Shown here: positions 48,201-58,216 of the stretch, piece after piece | Layout of the letters: each line of letters starts with the position of its first letter | How positions within the stretch are numbered: position 1 is the stretch's first letter | From: Laetiporus sulphureus 93-53 | Taxonomy: Eukaryota; Basidiomycota; Agaricomycetes; Polyporales; Laetiporaceae | Direction: 5' to 3' | Assembly: GCF_001632365.1 (NCBI RefSeq) | Contig: NW_024468516.1 | Location: forward strand, 776,177 to 840,176 | Length of the DNA stretch: 64,000 nt | Notes under the pieces: generated by a model | Database searches by the model: none | What the model saw: only the letters and a program-made list of their open reading frames with translations | What the model was told of the DNA's origin: nothing | Position numbers and translations under genes: made by a program

Positions 48201-48348
48201 CGCTACATAGGCATTTGCAAACCGGGTGTCGTGGAACGGGAAAGCGATCCGGGGGTGGCGCCCTGGGGTAATCGCCGGATCGTAGCGGGGTGGGGGGAAA
48301 ACCTCTGTCCTGGCTCGAGAGGTCTAAATCCTCCGTCGGTGGGTCCTC

Positions 48349-48432
48349 GTGGAAGACGAGGTGTACCTGCATGAGTGTGGAAGACGAGGTGTACCTGCAT
48401 GAGTGTGGAAGACGAGGTGTACCTGCATGAGT
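48349..48432 (+). repeat. Perfect 28-bp tandem repeat, three copies
   Basis: The unit GTGGAAGACGAGGTGTACCT plus GCATGAGT occurs three times head to tail without a mismatch (84 bases). Such perfect identity in an otherwise decayed element suggests recent slippage or an assembly feature. Confidence 0.95.
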
Positions 48433-48531
48433 TGATACCGCGTCACGGTATGGCAAACGACCTTTGGCTGAAAGCTCATCATGAGCACCGGTGCTTGCAT
48501 CGGGATGTCCAGAGGCGGCACGCGTGCAGAC

Positions 48532-49078
48532 TAAGGCTCCAACTATTTATACTATTTACACTCCTGAGGTGTAAATAAATAGTATATAGTAAACAGTTAT
48601 CTATATGTCATATAAACAGTTTATATAAAGTTTATATAGTTTTTTTGGTCTCATCTTTTGATGGAGTTTTACTCAACTGTGAGCAGCCTCTGTGATTGTT
48701 GAGGCCTTTAAGGACCTGTTTGCATCAGCAAGCACATGACAGTGAGCAGACAACAAGCATTCAATGTCAACACTTGCACCAGAAATGACCAGAAAATCTT
48801 ATGTCATACAAGAAATGACAAGAAACTCATGTTCATGAACCTATATGATGATAAATTGTCAGTGGTGACTGCTGTTAAACACTATGACTTTCAATTGGCT
48901 CACTGTTGTGCTGTCAAATCTAGCAATTGTGCACTCAATAGCCCTATATCATCATAAAACTATTTATACTATATATATACATCTATTTACTATGTACAGG
49001 CCCAACTGTAAATAAACAGATATAGTAAACAGTTAAAACTATGTAACATAGTAAATAGATAGAAATGTTGGAGCCTTA
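48532..49078. mobile_element. hAT-like MITE, 547 bp, with 8-bp target duplication
   Basis: Terminal inverted repeats TAAGGCTCCAAC and GTTGGAGCCTTA are perfect over 12 bases. The flanks GTGCAGAC at 48524-48531 and GTGCAGAC at 49079-49086 are an exact 8-base target-site duplication, the hallmark of hAT elements. The subterminal parts are AT-rich with reiterated TATTTACTAT and AAACAGTTA words in both orientations. No transposase frame is present, so it is non-autonomous. It is inserted in the decayed LINE, whose sequence resumes directly after the duplication. Confidence 0.93.
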
Positions 49079-49236
49079 GTGCAGACTGGGATGCAACACG
49101 GGGATAAAACCTCGTGCCCTGATGTGATTGCAACGTGCGCTTACCGGAAGGGCATTATGTCCGCAAGGGGCCCTTTGGATGAGAACCTCCGCGCTGGGCA
49201 CGCCGACCTGCGCAAATCGACGGTGCTCGCTCGTCC

Positions 49237-49665
49237 GTGGTCCTCGGATTCGAAGACCCGGATGGCTCCATCCTCACGGCCCTCCTCCAGACTCCCCTCT
49301 TCGCCTTTGGCACACCCGTCACCACGTCGCGCTGGCGTGATAAGCCGCGCCTCCGGCAGTGTACGAGGTGCTGGGGCCTCGGACACCTCTCTGCAGGCTG
49401 TACGAAGCCACCCCGGTGCCGTGTGTGCGCCGGCCGCCATCTCGAATCGGTGCACCGCGCTCGGTGCGCCATGTACGCGAAGGAGAATCGCGCCGCCTCA
49501 GACCCTTGCGCTCACGCGCGCTGCATGAACTGCCGTGGTCTCCACCACGCCGACTCTGACCAGTGCCCCAAACGCACCGCTTTCCGGAACGCTGGCCCCA
49601 CTCCGACCTCTTCTCTCGAGCGCCCCGTGCTGCCCGCTGCTGGCGACTCCGATGTTGCTATGTAG
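49237..49665 (+). pseudogene. Retroelement ORF1/gag fragment with CCHC zinc knuckles
   Basis: Translation shows an RNA-binding gag-like C-terminal part: SVVLGFEDPDGSI before it, then CTRCWGLGHLSAGC (CX2CX4HX4C), CRVCAGRHLESVHRARC, and CMNCRGLHHADSDQC (CX2CX4HX4-5C). Upstream of 49237 the frame is broken, and a stop at 49663-49665 ends the frame well before any polymerase. This arrangement is typical of ORF1 of fungal Tad-like LINEs. Not a host gene. Confidence 0.75.
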
Positions 49666-50337
49666 GGGCGAGTACGACTTTAATTTCTCCCACGTTCCTT
49701 TCTTTCCATTTCTAGCGCCCCCCGTCCGCTCCCCTCCGTCACCACAAGGCATGCCCGCACCGAATACGGGATCCACATGCCGGCGTAGCAACACTTAAAC
49801 GCAGGGGATCAGTTTTTATCCAGCCTGCTGCGTGGTAGGGTTCGCCGCGCGTCACCCATTCATTCTGTCGATTCCCTCAGTTCTTTCCCTCCGCCCCGAC
49901 ATATCTTTGGCTGCCAACTCACTCCGCCCTTCGGCCTGCCATCGTGCAATTCACTAACCCTGGTCCAGCTGGCTCCCCCTCAATGTTCAACTGGTCACCA
50001 TGCCCCGCACGCCACTGTGCCTCTGCGGTGAACGAGGACTGTTTGGTGGGAGTATCTTGGGGGTTCGATTCCCCTTAAACAGTGTTTCTAACGAGTCAAC
50101 GGACTGACCGCGGCGCGGTTTTCGAGTCTGGTTAGGCATATGCATTTTGTTAGGTTATTGGCGCTTGCGTGGTCCATGACACAGCTTACCGGGCTTCGTG
50201 CCCTTCTACTATACGCCTGCTCTGTTGCGTCCGTGGGGACCTGGTGTCCGTACGTTAAGCTTCTTCGCCCCCAGATGCGTCTGGTCCTCCGTTGTTACAA
50301 GACATGTATTTACACACCTCCGACCGCCCCTTCGGGG
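49666..50337. other. Non-coding retroelement remnant up to the gap
   Basis: Frames are riddled with stops. At 50039-50082 an acceptor-plus-T-arm minihelix can be drawn: CTGTTTG pairs with TAAACAG, and GGGGG-TTCGATT-CCCCT forms a T arm with a perfect Pol III B-box (GGTTCGATTCC). D and anticodon arms are absent; only 13 bases separate the 5' acceptor strand from the T arm. Confidence 0.5.
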
Positions 50338-50437
50338 NNNNNNNNNNNNNNNNNNNNNNNNNNNNNNNNNNNNNNNNNNNNNNNNNNNNNNNNNNNNNNN
50401 NNNNNNNNNNNNNNNNNNNNNNNNNNNNNNNNNNNNN
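50338..50437. other. Assembly gap, 100 N
   Basis: Exactly 100 N, the usual placeholder for a scaffold gap of unknown length, so the true distance here is unknown and part of the retroelement or another gene may be missing. Confidence 0.99.
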
Positions 50438-50574
50438 GCAACACACTCGAGCGCCTCAAGATATTGCGCCACGGACGCGTCTCCAGATGCGTCGCACCAC
50501 GTGATCGCATCGTTGGACGGCATTGTAACGTGTGTCACGTTGGTTTTTGAACTTTCTCTCCGACCACGACCACC

Positions 50575-52555
50575 ATGGCTTTGACCCTGTACTACTGCAT
50601 CAAGCGTGGAAGATGCACGCTTGATGAAGTAGAAGTTGAGCCTGTCGACAACTTTATTCATGTCCGTCAGAAGATCTCCAAGGAGCACAAGGTGTTCTTC
50701 GAACGTATGCAGTGCGTTGTCCTCGAATTCTGTCGAAAGGTCTGGTCTGCTCATTAAAGGATCAGCCTGCCAATCTGAGCATATTACCCGAGGAGAGTCT
50801 ATTCCAACGGGCCACAAGAGAGCTTGGAGTCTTTAGAGCCACTTCATTTTAGCGATACGGTTCAGGACGTCATCTCGGAAGATGCGTTGGACAAAAACAA
50901 GAAGTTGATGCATCTTTGCTTGGTTGGGAGCAGAAGGATACCGTTGGATCTCTTGATCCTGCTGAAAAAGGTATGCATCTCCTACTATCCGTCATTGACG
51001 GCCTGGCTTCATCCTTTCAATGTGGCAGCTCACACTGCCGCCGTCAATAACGCACGCAGTGCACCATCCCCATCCATTGTGGCCAATAGCGTCACCGAGT
51101 TCGAGCGTGCACAGGAGGATCACCCCATATACAATGGACGGCCCGTAACTCATCGAGCCTCACCGATTGCACTTTACAATGATGCCTTTGCTCGGCTCAC
51201 AGACAAAGATATATTGCACAACCTGTCAGTGGCAGATTCAGACAACGTGCGCGCACCCACGACGGCAAAGCTGTTTCTCGCCGCAACGGACATATACGAC
51301 ACGGAGAAGGAGCGCGAGACGGCTATTTTTGACTATATTGAGTATCTCTTAGAAGTTAAGCTCGAGCGTCATGTCAAGATGACTACAGCTGAGCATTCAG
51401 ATGAAAGGGATGCTTTTGCACGAGTACCTCTAGGTAACTCCACCTTTGGCGAGAAGAAGGGTGTCTTTTTGTGCGTCCAGGTCAAGAACGAACTGGGCAT
51501 GGGTGGAAACGGCGGACTTCAAGGTGCTCTGACGTTGCTGAAGCACATCTCCCAAGATGAGACCAGTAACCTATATTGATGCTCAATCCGAGTTCGATGC
51601 TGACTAATGCGCAGTATCGGGAGATACGAAATGCATCGTGCTGCCCTTGCATCATTCTATCCATCGTGGGTCCATACATCTGCTTCTTCGGTGCAGTTCT
51701 GGTCGACATCTTCATCGTTCAGCCTCTGACGGATTACATCTATTTGGGTGGCGATCCTTTCATGAACGACCGGATCTTTCATGTAGCCAATCTTTTGGGT
51801 GTGCTTGCGGATGCGGTGAAGAATCTGAGGAACTACTACCGTCTTCTGTCGCCGAACAACAAACCTCAACGTGCTCGCCTGTTTCCTAATCCTACGTATA
51901 TTGAGAAGCACGAACACCCAGTGGGACCATTGCACTTTATCAAACGGTTCAATGACGGAGAAAACAATTACCGCCGATCCCTTTTCCACGCCAAGTTGGA
52001 TGGCAAGCCCGTGCTGGTCAAGTTCTGCGAGGAGTACAATGGGCATGCTCACCGCCACCTCGCTGCTATAGGGCTCGCACCAAAGCTACACTTTTGCTCC
52101 AAGATATGCGGACGCGTCACCACGGTCATTATGGATTTTGTCGAGGGTGAAGATGCACATTCCAAATATGGGGAGAAGGCTCTGCCTCTGAACGTCTTGG
52201 ACGATGTGAAACGTGCAGTGAATGAATTGCACAGTATCGGTCTTTCTTTGGCGATTTGCGCCCCCCCCCCCCCCCTAACATCATGATAGTCGAGAAGGCT
52301 GGCCATGCGGTGAACACAAAGTCTGGTCAGGAAGAAGTAGCAGGAGTCAGTATCGGTGCCTTGTTGGTCGACTTCGACTTGGCTGGGGTTGACGGTCAGG
52401 CCCGGTACCCGGCATTGCTCAACGAAGAAATTGACTGGGTAGATGGTGTTGCACCGATGGCAGTCATGAGTAAAGAGCATGACTTGGGCATGCTGAAGAA
52501 GCTTGGCCAAAGGGGAGGGCCTGAGCTGCCAGGGCAGTCGTCTCCGCAAAGTTAG
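50575..52555 (+). pseudogene. Crinkler-like / protein-kinase-like gene with frame breaks
   Basis: ATG 50575 opens a short ubiquitin-like N-terminal segment (VEVEPVDNFIHVRQKISKEH then VVLEFCRKV) resembling the crinkler (CRN) header domain. An intron from 50740 to about 50820 could restore the frame into SLEPLHFSDTVQDVISEDAL. The middle and C-terminal parts match fungal kinase-like proteins often linked to such headers: RNASCCPCIILSIVGPYICF, PLTDYIYLGGDPF, KPVLVKF (Lys), FGDLRPP..NIM (catalytic loop) and LLVDFDLAG (metal loop). Two frame changes remain unexplained by introns: one across the apparent intron 51566-51614, whose phases do not match, and a one-base loss at 52242-52246. A run of 15 C at 52261-52275 sits inside the catalytic loop. 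It is a pseudogene or carries sequencing errors. Confidence 0.6.
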
Positions 52556-52588
52556 GCTTATCTGGGTGGGACGAACAGCAACTGCGGC

Positions 52589-52683
52589 ATAAGGTTGCAT
52601 AACAGTTGGAAACTGGGCTAGATGCTTGTGCGAGTGACGTAAATGCCATTGTATTTGCTGTAATCTGGCGACATATATTATAG
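52589..52683 (+). repeat. ADE4 tail, copy 2
   Basis: Second copy of the ADE4 terminal codons and 3' flank, 5.5 kb downstream of the gene and directly after the crinkler/kinase-like pseudogene. It has no ADE4 coding sequence upstream of about nine codons, so it is a partial duplication. Together the two copies bracket the whole repeat island. Confidence 0.85.
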
Positions 52684-53246
52684 TCTACATGCGCAGCGCT
52701 TTGCAGTCGGGGGCACTGGCAAGAAGTGAAGCAAATCGTTGGTAACTGTTGGTTTGTCAAGGATGCCCGGCAAGAGCCTCTGGAAGATGCCATGATGAGG
52801 CGAGCAGCTCAACCCTTTGGAAGTCTTTGCTCCCGTACAAAAAAGTCTCTTATGGGTTCAAGCACTAGCGCTGTATAAACCAGGGTGTGCACAAACAAGT
52901 CTGGAAGAAATGCTCATGACAATCTCGCGGGTGTGACGTCCCCGCCCTTCGATAACCGGGATCTTGCGAGAATCGCCTCGTCCCACATAAAGAGTGCGTT
53001 GAGCAGGGCGACCATGCCGATCTTCAATATATAGCGATTTTGACTGGATGACATGTCTATTCACGGCCTTCGCCCTGATGTAGATCACAGACACCGTGTC
53101 ATATCCGTTACGGCAATGGCTTTAGCAGAGCATATTCGGGATCTCCTCCATAGCTTGTTTAACCATTTCTTATTGACTAAACACAGGAATGAATGAGTGT
53201 ATGTTTCGCTATCAAGGATAGAATGACTGCTTACATCTCTTCTGTC
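52684..53246. other. Gene-free flank of the repeat island
   Basis: About 560 bases downstream of the ADE4-tail copy and at the 3' end of the F-box gene. Nothing recognised. Confidence 0.45.
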
Positions 53247-54605
53247 CTAGTCCGGATAATCAAACCAAAATTCCTGCCGTTCGATGGACAGTCCTCCGCC
53301 AAAATCGACAGGACTTCCGTAACTGTCGACCCATTTGTTGCCATATACCACCCCAAGTCGATAATGTTTCTTCCGCAAGCGTTCCAAAAAACGCACGATC
53401 TGATCGGTCGTGTCTCTCGCATGCGCTCCTTGGGTATCGAGGAACAGAATATTGAATTGAATTGTGATGACCTGACTCGCGTCTATGAAACGCTCCAATG
53501 CTTCCACAATGTCCTTCCAAAATCTGGGTAATTGTTCCTCGGTCCATAAGGCCGTGAGCGGCCTGCCAGAGAACTCCTGCAGGCTGATCGCGATCCGCTT
53601 CATTGGCTTAACAGCGTGGCTGGTGACGAGTAGAGCGGATGCTATGTCATCCAGGTCACTCAGGAGGTCGCTTGTCAGATCTGATCTGAGGTGGAGATAA
53701 TCGAGGTTTGGAAGTTGAGGAAAGTCATGACTTTCGAGAGATCCAAGAACGGGCATAAAGAAGTTTAGTTTGGATGATATCACAAGGCATAGATCCTCGA
53801 GCGATCTGTCTGCAGAATGTACGAGTCGACGTGACATGTCGCTGAGTCCCGTGAACGGTATCTCGAGTCTCCTCAGATTGCGACCCAGTGGAGTACTCAG
53901 CAGCAGCTGAACAGTGTCTTCGTCACACCACCGCGCGTGCACGGCCTCCAAGCTGTTCGCATTCGCGGGTATGATTCCCGACAGTCCGGGAGGTAGCATG
54001 AACCCGCTAGTAGCCGCATCACTGGAGAGGCCGGTGGTTTTGGGAATCACTAACTGCACAGCATGCAAATGCAACACAGAAAGCCTCGGGCAAGCACCAA
54101 CTAAGCATAGGAAATCACTTGCTTGTAACGAACATCCTGGGAGAAAAAAGCGAATCGATTTGATTGCACCGAGATACAGGTGTAGATTTTGAGCGACCTG
54201 CTCTGGGAGATCTTCTACGCTCCACATTCCGACCGTCACTTCTTCAACTCTGTTCAGCGTCATCAGGAGAGTGGGCCATTCCCGTTCAAGGCGTGTTGAA
54301 TGATCTTCTGGCTGAAATCTGCAAACTGACAGACAGCGGACATGGGGCGCGATTGTCGAGTCCTGCCGAAGGAGCCTCTGAAAGGCTTTGAATCGCTTAA
54401 CGTTTCTCAGCGTAACGGTGCGAAAGGCATACGAACGAGCTCGTGGAACCCACGGGCGGCTGACCAGTGCACAAGCAAGAAGAGCGTCTTGGTCGTCTTG
54501 CAGATAATCCATGATTTGTTCGCACAATTCCTGTGGGAACCTCTGTTGATCCTGCTGCATCGCCACGTCTGGACAATCCGTCAGCTGTAACACCGAGTGC
54601 TGCAT
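53247..54605 (-). CDS. F-box protein, 452 aa, intronless
   Basis: Single uninterrupted frame from ATG 54605 to TAG 53247-53249. Residues about 22-65 form an F-box (FPQELCEQIMDYLQDDQDAL, then ACALVSRPWVPRARSYAF), which binds Skp1 in SCF ubiquitin ligases. The remaining residues are leucine-rich in an irregular LRR-like pattern (FLCLVGACPRLSVLHLHAVQ, LRRLEIPFTGLSD, LPNLDYLHLRSDL) that would bind the substrate. Large families of such intronless F-box/LRR-like genes are typical of Agaricomycetes. The partner cannot be predicted. Absence of introns in a window where nearly every other gene is split is noteworthy but common for this family. Confidence 0.88.
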   Translation of the reverse strand: MQHSVLQLTDCPDVAMQQDQQRFPQELCEQIMDYLQDDQDALLACALVSRPWVPRARSYAFRTVTLRNVKRFKAFQRLLRQDSTIAPHVRCLSVCRFQPEDHSTRLEREWPTLLMTLNRVEEVTVGMWSVEDLPEQVAQNLHLYLGAIKSIRFFLPGCSLQASDFLCLVGACPRLSVLHLHAVQLVIPKTTGLSSDAATSGFMLPPGLSGIIPANANSLEAVHARWCDEDTVQLLLSTPLGRNLRRLEIPFTGLSDMSRRLVHSADRSLEDLCLVISSKLNFFMPVLGSLESHDFPQLPNLDYLHLRSDLTSDLLSDLDDIASALLVTSHAVKPMKRIAISLQEFSGRPLTALWTEEQLPRFWKDIVEALERFIDASQVITIQFNILFLDTQGAHARDTTDQIVRFLERLRKKHYRLGVVYGNKWVDSYGSPVDFGGGLSIERQEFWFDYPD

Positions 54606-55050
54606 TGATTATCCATACCTACGTTAGTTCCAGAGCTGTGGCTTCGTTAAGCGTATCAGATGCACGCTGTTTGTCGATTGGAAACAATGTATCCAGCCGC
54701 AGTGAGAGTCGTCACGGGCTTCAACTCTCCCTAGCTCGAAGCTAAGCAATATGAGACCTTGTTGGTGCAGCCTCGATATGACAACACACGTATATAGTAG
54801 CGTCGCTGCGACCGACGGATTTCAGTGACTGGTTACGGATGAAGATGAGATGGACGCGTAACGCACATCGTTCGTTCTAGCGCTCAAAACGCGAGTGGCA
54901 GTCGAACTTAGTCCTTGTCCAAGATCACCCCCTCACTAGTACACAGAGCTTCCGCGGAAACTCTGCGTCCACATCTATAGACTAGGCTTAGACTAGGCTA
55001 TCTGCGAGACAATCCCCCATCCTTCTCGCATATTTCCCTGTCCGCCGTGT
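54606..55050. other. Divergent intergenic region, nothing else seen
   Basis: 445 bases between the F-box start and the small orphan gene; must contain both promoters. No repeat or RNA gene recognised. Confidence 0.4.
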
Positions 55051-55529
55051 ATGGCTTCCAAGGTGCATCCTTTTGACAACATCATCAAGAAGGCCCTCCA
55101 TCGCATCGTACGTCCGCTGTCGAGGAATTGTAGCTCCTGGAACGCTTCATGGGCAGGCTCACTACAGAGGTCATTCAGTCGGACTTGCTTGCATGATTAT
55201 TGCCAACACGAAAGGAGGCATGCCGGACTCGCTCAATGTGCTGCTATATATTGACAATATCTATCCACAGCTTTCTACGGTCCTCGAGCTCAGTTGTGCA
55301 TCTTGGGTCAAAAATCGTCCATCTTGCATTAATAGAAGCAAGCTCTAACACCTGCCTGTCAGCTTGACGAGTTCGGTTCAATGAACTCTCCACCGCTTCA
55401 AATTGTTTCACGTCCTTTCCAGCACCTCAGACTAAGCCCTACAAGAAGAGGGTGGACACCTCTGACATTGGGACTTTCCCCGAGTATAGCTTTCGGGAAC
55501 CCGTCGACTTCACCTTCCTCGACTACTAG
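55051..55529 (+). CDS. Small orphan protein, 99 aa
   Basis: Four exons (55051-55107, 55157-55279, 55363-55375, 55423-55529) sum to exactly 300 bases. The product begins MASKVHPFDNIIKKALHRI, continues AHYRGHSVGLACMIIANTKG and DSLNVLLYIDNIYPQ, and ends TFPEYSFREPVDFTFLDY. No signal peptide, transmembrane segment or known motif is evident. Exon 3 is a 13-base micro-exon, and the model depends on it to link two clearly coding-like stretches. The alternative is a decayed gene fragment. I do not recognise a family, and no neighbour suggests a role. Confidence 0.5.
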
Positions 55530-55953
55530 TAGAAGAGGGCCCAGGGATCATAATCAAGATGAGCATATAGGACGATGAGGCCGTATAAGAGAGGGTCGAT
55601 GAGACCCTGGCCCTTCATTTGCCAAAATGAAGAACGCAAGTGCTGTTTGGTATCCCGTCAATCCGGTGAGTTGAGCATCCGAAACGGTTGTGGCACGCTC
55701 AACTCCATTTTACACTTATTAGTTGGCGTACCGGAGTAGGGACCCGCATTCCCGGACACAACGATCCAGGACGTCCCCCGGATGAGGACTATATGCACCT
55801 CGAATGCAACAATTTTTCCACCGACTTCCTCATCATTATGATGCCGTGTACGTATTAAAACGAAGCTAGATACGATGGACCAAAGTGCTTGTCCCAAGAA
55901 GTCAGTGTTTGCGCCTAAGCAATGTCCCATCCTCCCTGCATACCAATGCGAAA
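55530..55953. other. Convergent intergenic region, nothing recognised
   Basis: A weak inverted repeat, AGGGCCCAGGG near 55537 and CCCTGGCCCTT near 55606, could help end transcription of the small gene. Otherwise empty. Confidence 0.35.
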
Positions 55954-57309
55954 TCAGAACGCGCTAGCCCCCGCCCCTGTATTGCCTCCCCCCGAGTCAC
56001 CATCGCCATCCAGCTGCCCGGCTCTATCTGTCCTAACCTTCTTCGCCCAGCGCAGCCCACATGCGTTGCATAGCGTCTTCGGACCCATGGGACCCTGGGA
56101 AGTGGAAACAAACTCAGAAGATAGTCCATACACATCGCTAAATATATAACTCACCTTCCGCCACTCTGGAGAGTCCGTCCGCCCGCACGTCACGCAAACA
56201 TATTGTTCGGTGCCAGTGAACGATCGCTTGAGCTATAAATTATCAATGAGCCGTCCACAAACAAGGACTGATTCGTAAACTTTAAAGTAGACGCACCTTC
56301 TTCTTCGACCCATTCTCATCATCCTCTCCACCCACCGTCGATCCCGCATCACCCTCAAATCTTCCTCTTTTCGCACCAACGCCCTGTACAATCTCCTCGT
56401 ACTGTCCGTAGTATCCTTCATTTTGCTGAGCAAAGTGCCCGGAAGGCCCAGGTGGAGAACTCGACGGAATCGGAGCATCGAGCGCCCTAGCTTGCGCGCG
56501 GAGCTGCAGGACGCGCTGCTGCAGTCTCTCATTCTCCATCTTCAGTTCCAAGAATGTATTGAGCCTGTCCACCGCGAGACGATTAAACCGTAGCACATCA
56601 CTGTCAAGAACACATGTGACTTACATAGCGGTGTTGCGGCTCGGATACGGCTTGGCCGCCGCGAAGATGACCTGGCAGTCCTCTCCATTACTCGTTGCCT
56701 TCGTGCGCACGCCGGACGCCGTATGCGCGTATCCGATTATCTCGAAAAGCACTTCCCTCGGGCGCGAGGCATAGTCTCCCGTCGCATACACATCGTTCTT
56801 GCACTGCAAGCGCGCATACGCGAGGAGGGAGCGCTGCCCAGGGTACTGCAAGCACTTTTGGAGCTGCGCGCGGAACGGCGCACGGTCGTCAGCTAGACGC
56901 ATATACTCAACGTCAACAATAGTCTCAGAGAGAGCATTATTCGAACACAAAGGCGGATCGAGTGCTTACCGTTCATCAACTCCGCAAAGTCCGCATCAAC
57001 AAGGTCGTCCTCGCGCCAGCCAAGCAGCTCGCCCACTGCCGCCCCGCAGTACCATACCTTCCCCTCCGCAGACAGCACCAGCAAAATGGCCTCGCTCAGC
57101 TCCGTGACGAGCAGGTCCGCCCAGCGCTTGCGCTTGGTGAACTCGAACACTGCCTGCTCCCTTACGCTCGAGCGAGTCGAGGGGCCCGTGCTGCCGCTGC
57201 CGCTGCCGAGGCTCCCTACGGAAGCAGAACCAGCGGAGCCTGAGCTAGACGTCGAGGAGCGGACGGCGCTGGTGGGTGTCGGGAGGGACATGGCCTCTGA
57301 GAGCGACAT
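55954..57309 (-). CDS. wc-2: White-collar-2-like light-signalling transcription factor (PAS + GATA finger)
   Basis: Partner of the blue-light receptor WC-1; the complex acts in the nucleus on light-regulated promoters. Read from ATG 57309 (CCACCATG context). A Ser/Gly-rich leader (residues 1-50) is followed by a PAS domain ([50 protein letters not shown]). Then comes a linker with a coiled coil ([20 protein letters not shown]) and a basic stretch, and a C-terminal GATA zinc finger [14 protein letters not shown] then [19 protein letters not shown], with spacing CX2CX18CX2C, split by an intron after WRK. The single PAS and single finger at the C-terminus distinguish WC-2 from WC-1, which has LOV plus PAS domains. 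Five or so introns. A 5' UTR intron is possible. Confidence 0.92.
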
Positions 57310-58216
57310 GGTCGGGGGCGATGAGGGCGGAAAGGAGGGTGCGGGAGCGCCATGGCGAGCGGGCGATGCTATAAGGTAGCTGCTGGCTGTAGCGGTTTGG
57401 CACCAGTCACGGTCGGCGGGGCGCGATCGAGCGCGCGTCGAGAATGGAAGCAGACGTGATCGGCCACGTGCTTGGCCACAACGCCACTCATCGCCTCCTC
57501 GACTTTCAGCAGAAAACATTGTAAAATATGAAAGTTTGATGAACGTTCAGAAAGATCCTTCCATGTATATATGTACAGCCACGTACATATACTCATCACT
57601 CACCTGAAACATCGTGCACCCCCCTGCCCACACCGTCCATCGGTCCAACCTCAGCTACCCAGCACCCGCACCCTCCGACACGAAGACGCCCCACACCAAG
57701 CTCCGACTCGGACATCGACGGGCTGAGGCTACTGTTGGTCCATGTAACTACTCTCGACACCTAAGACGTCGGACTTGAACACACCGGCGCTAGAATCAGA
57801 CATATGAAGTGCATTCGAGTGGCATGGGCGACTTTAGAAGACGGACCCACCGACACACACGATCACCCACCACACGATTATACATGTATTCAAAATGAAA
57901 GGTTGTTCATTAATTATGACGAGGCCATCTACTTCAACCATTCATATGTAGATCACGATAACGTATGCGTCTCCCTTCACCATACACGCCGCCTCGCCCG
58001 GACCATAGCGTATGCCCTGCACAGGATATCGATGGATGTTGTATGTACGTACACTTTACTAGATGCTTGAGAAAATCGGCGAGCCGAGATTGAGTCCGAG
58101 AGAACAGAAGCAGACCATCGTTCGCCGTCCCCGAGGAGAACTGTAAGTTATTTCTATTTTTGATCGTTGTGTATGTTGAGGTTGCCAGCAAGAGGTACAG
58201 AATTCGGAAGGGCCGT
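57310..58216. other. Intergenic region of 0.9 kb
   Basis: Holds the wc-2 promoter and the 3' flank of the SDR gene. Several short plus- and minus-strand frames are incoherent. No repeat, RNA gene or named site is recognised. Confidence 0.45.

Larger units (their letters stand above)
47631..50337 (+). mobile_element. Decayed LINE-type retroelement, interrupted by a MITE
   Basis: GC-rich repeat DNA from about 47631 to 48531 and again from 49087 to the N gap. The only clear coding remnant is the CCHC zinc-knuckle region of an ORF1/gag-like protein at 49237-49665. The left part has the palindromic units and the 28-bp tandem repeat listed separately. No reverse-transcriptase motif is visible before the gap, so the element is truncated or the rest lies in the missing sequence. 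Boundaries are approximate. Confidence 0.6.

Noticed and set aside
49141..49472. Minus-strand frames over the zinc-knuckle fragment
   Set aside because: The plus strand has three properly spaced CCHC-type motifs; the minus frames are shadows.
50039..50082. Complete tRNA gene at the GGTTCGATTCC box
   Set aside because: No D arm or anticodon arm fits between the acceptor strand and the T arm; reported as a minihelix only.
50740..50835. Stop codon in the crinkler-like N-terminus taken as a lesion
   Set aside because: An intron from 50740 to 50820 would keep the frame, so the stop alone does not prove decay.
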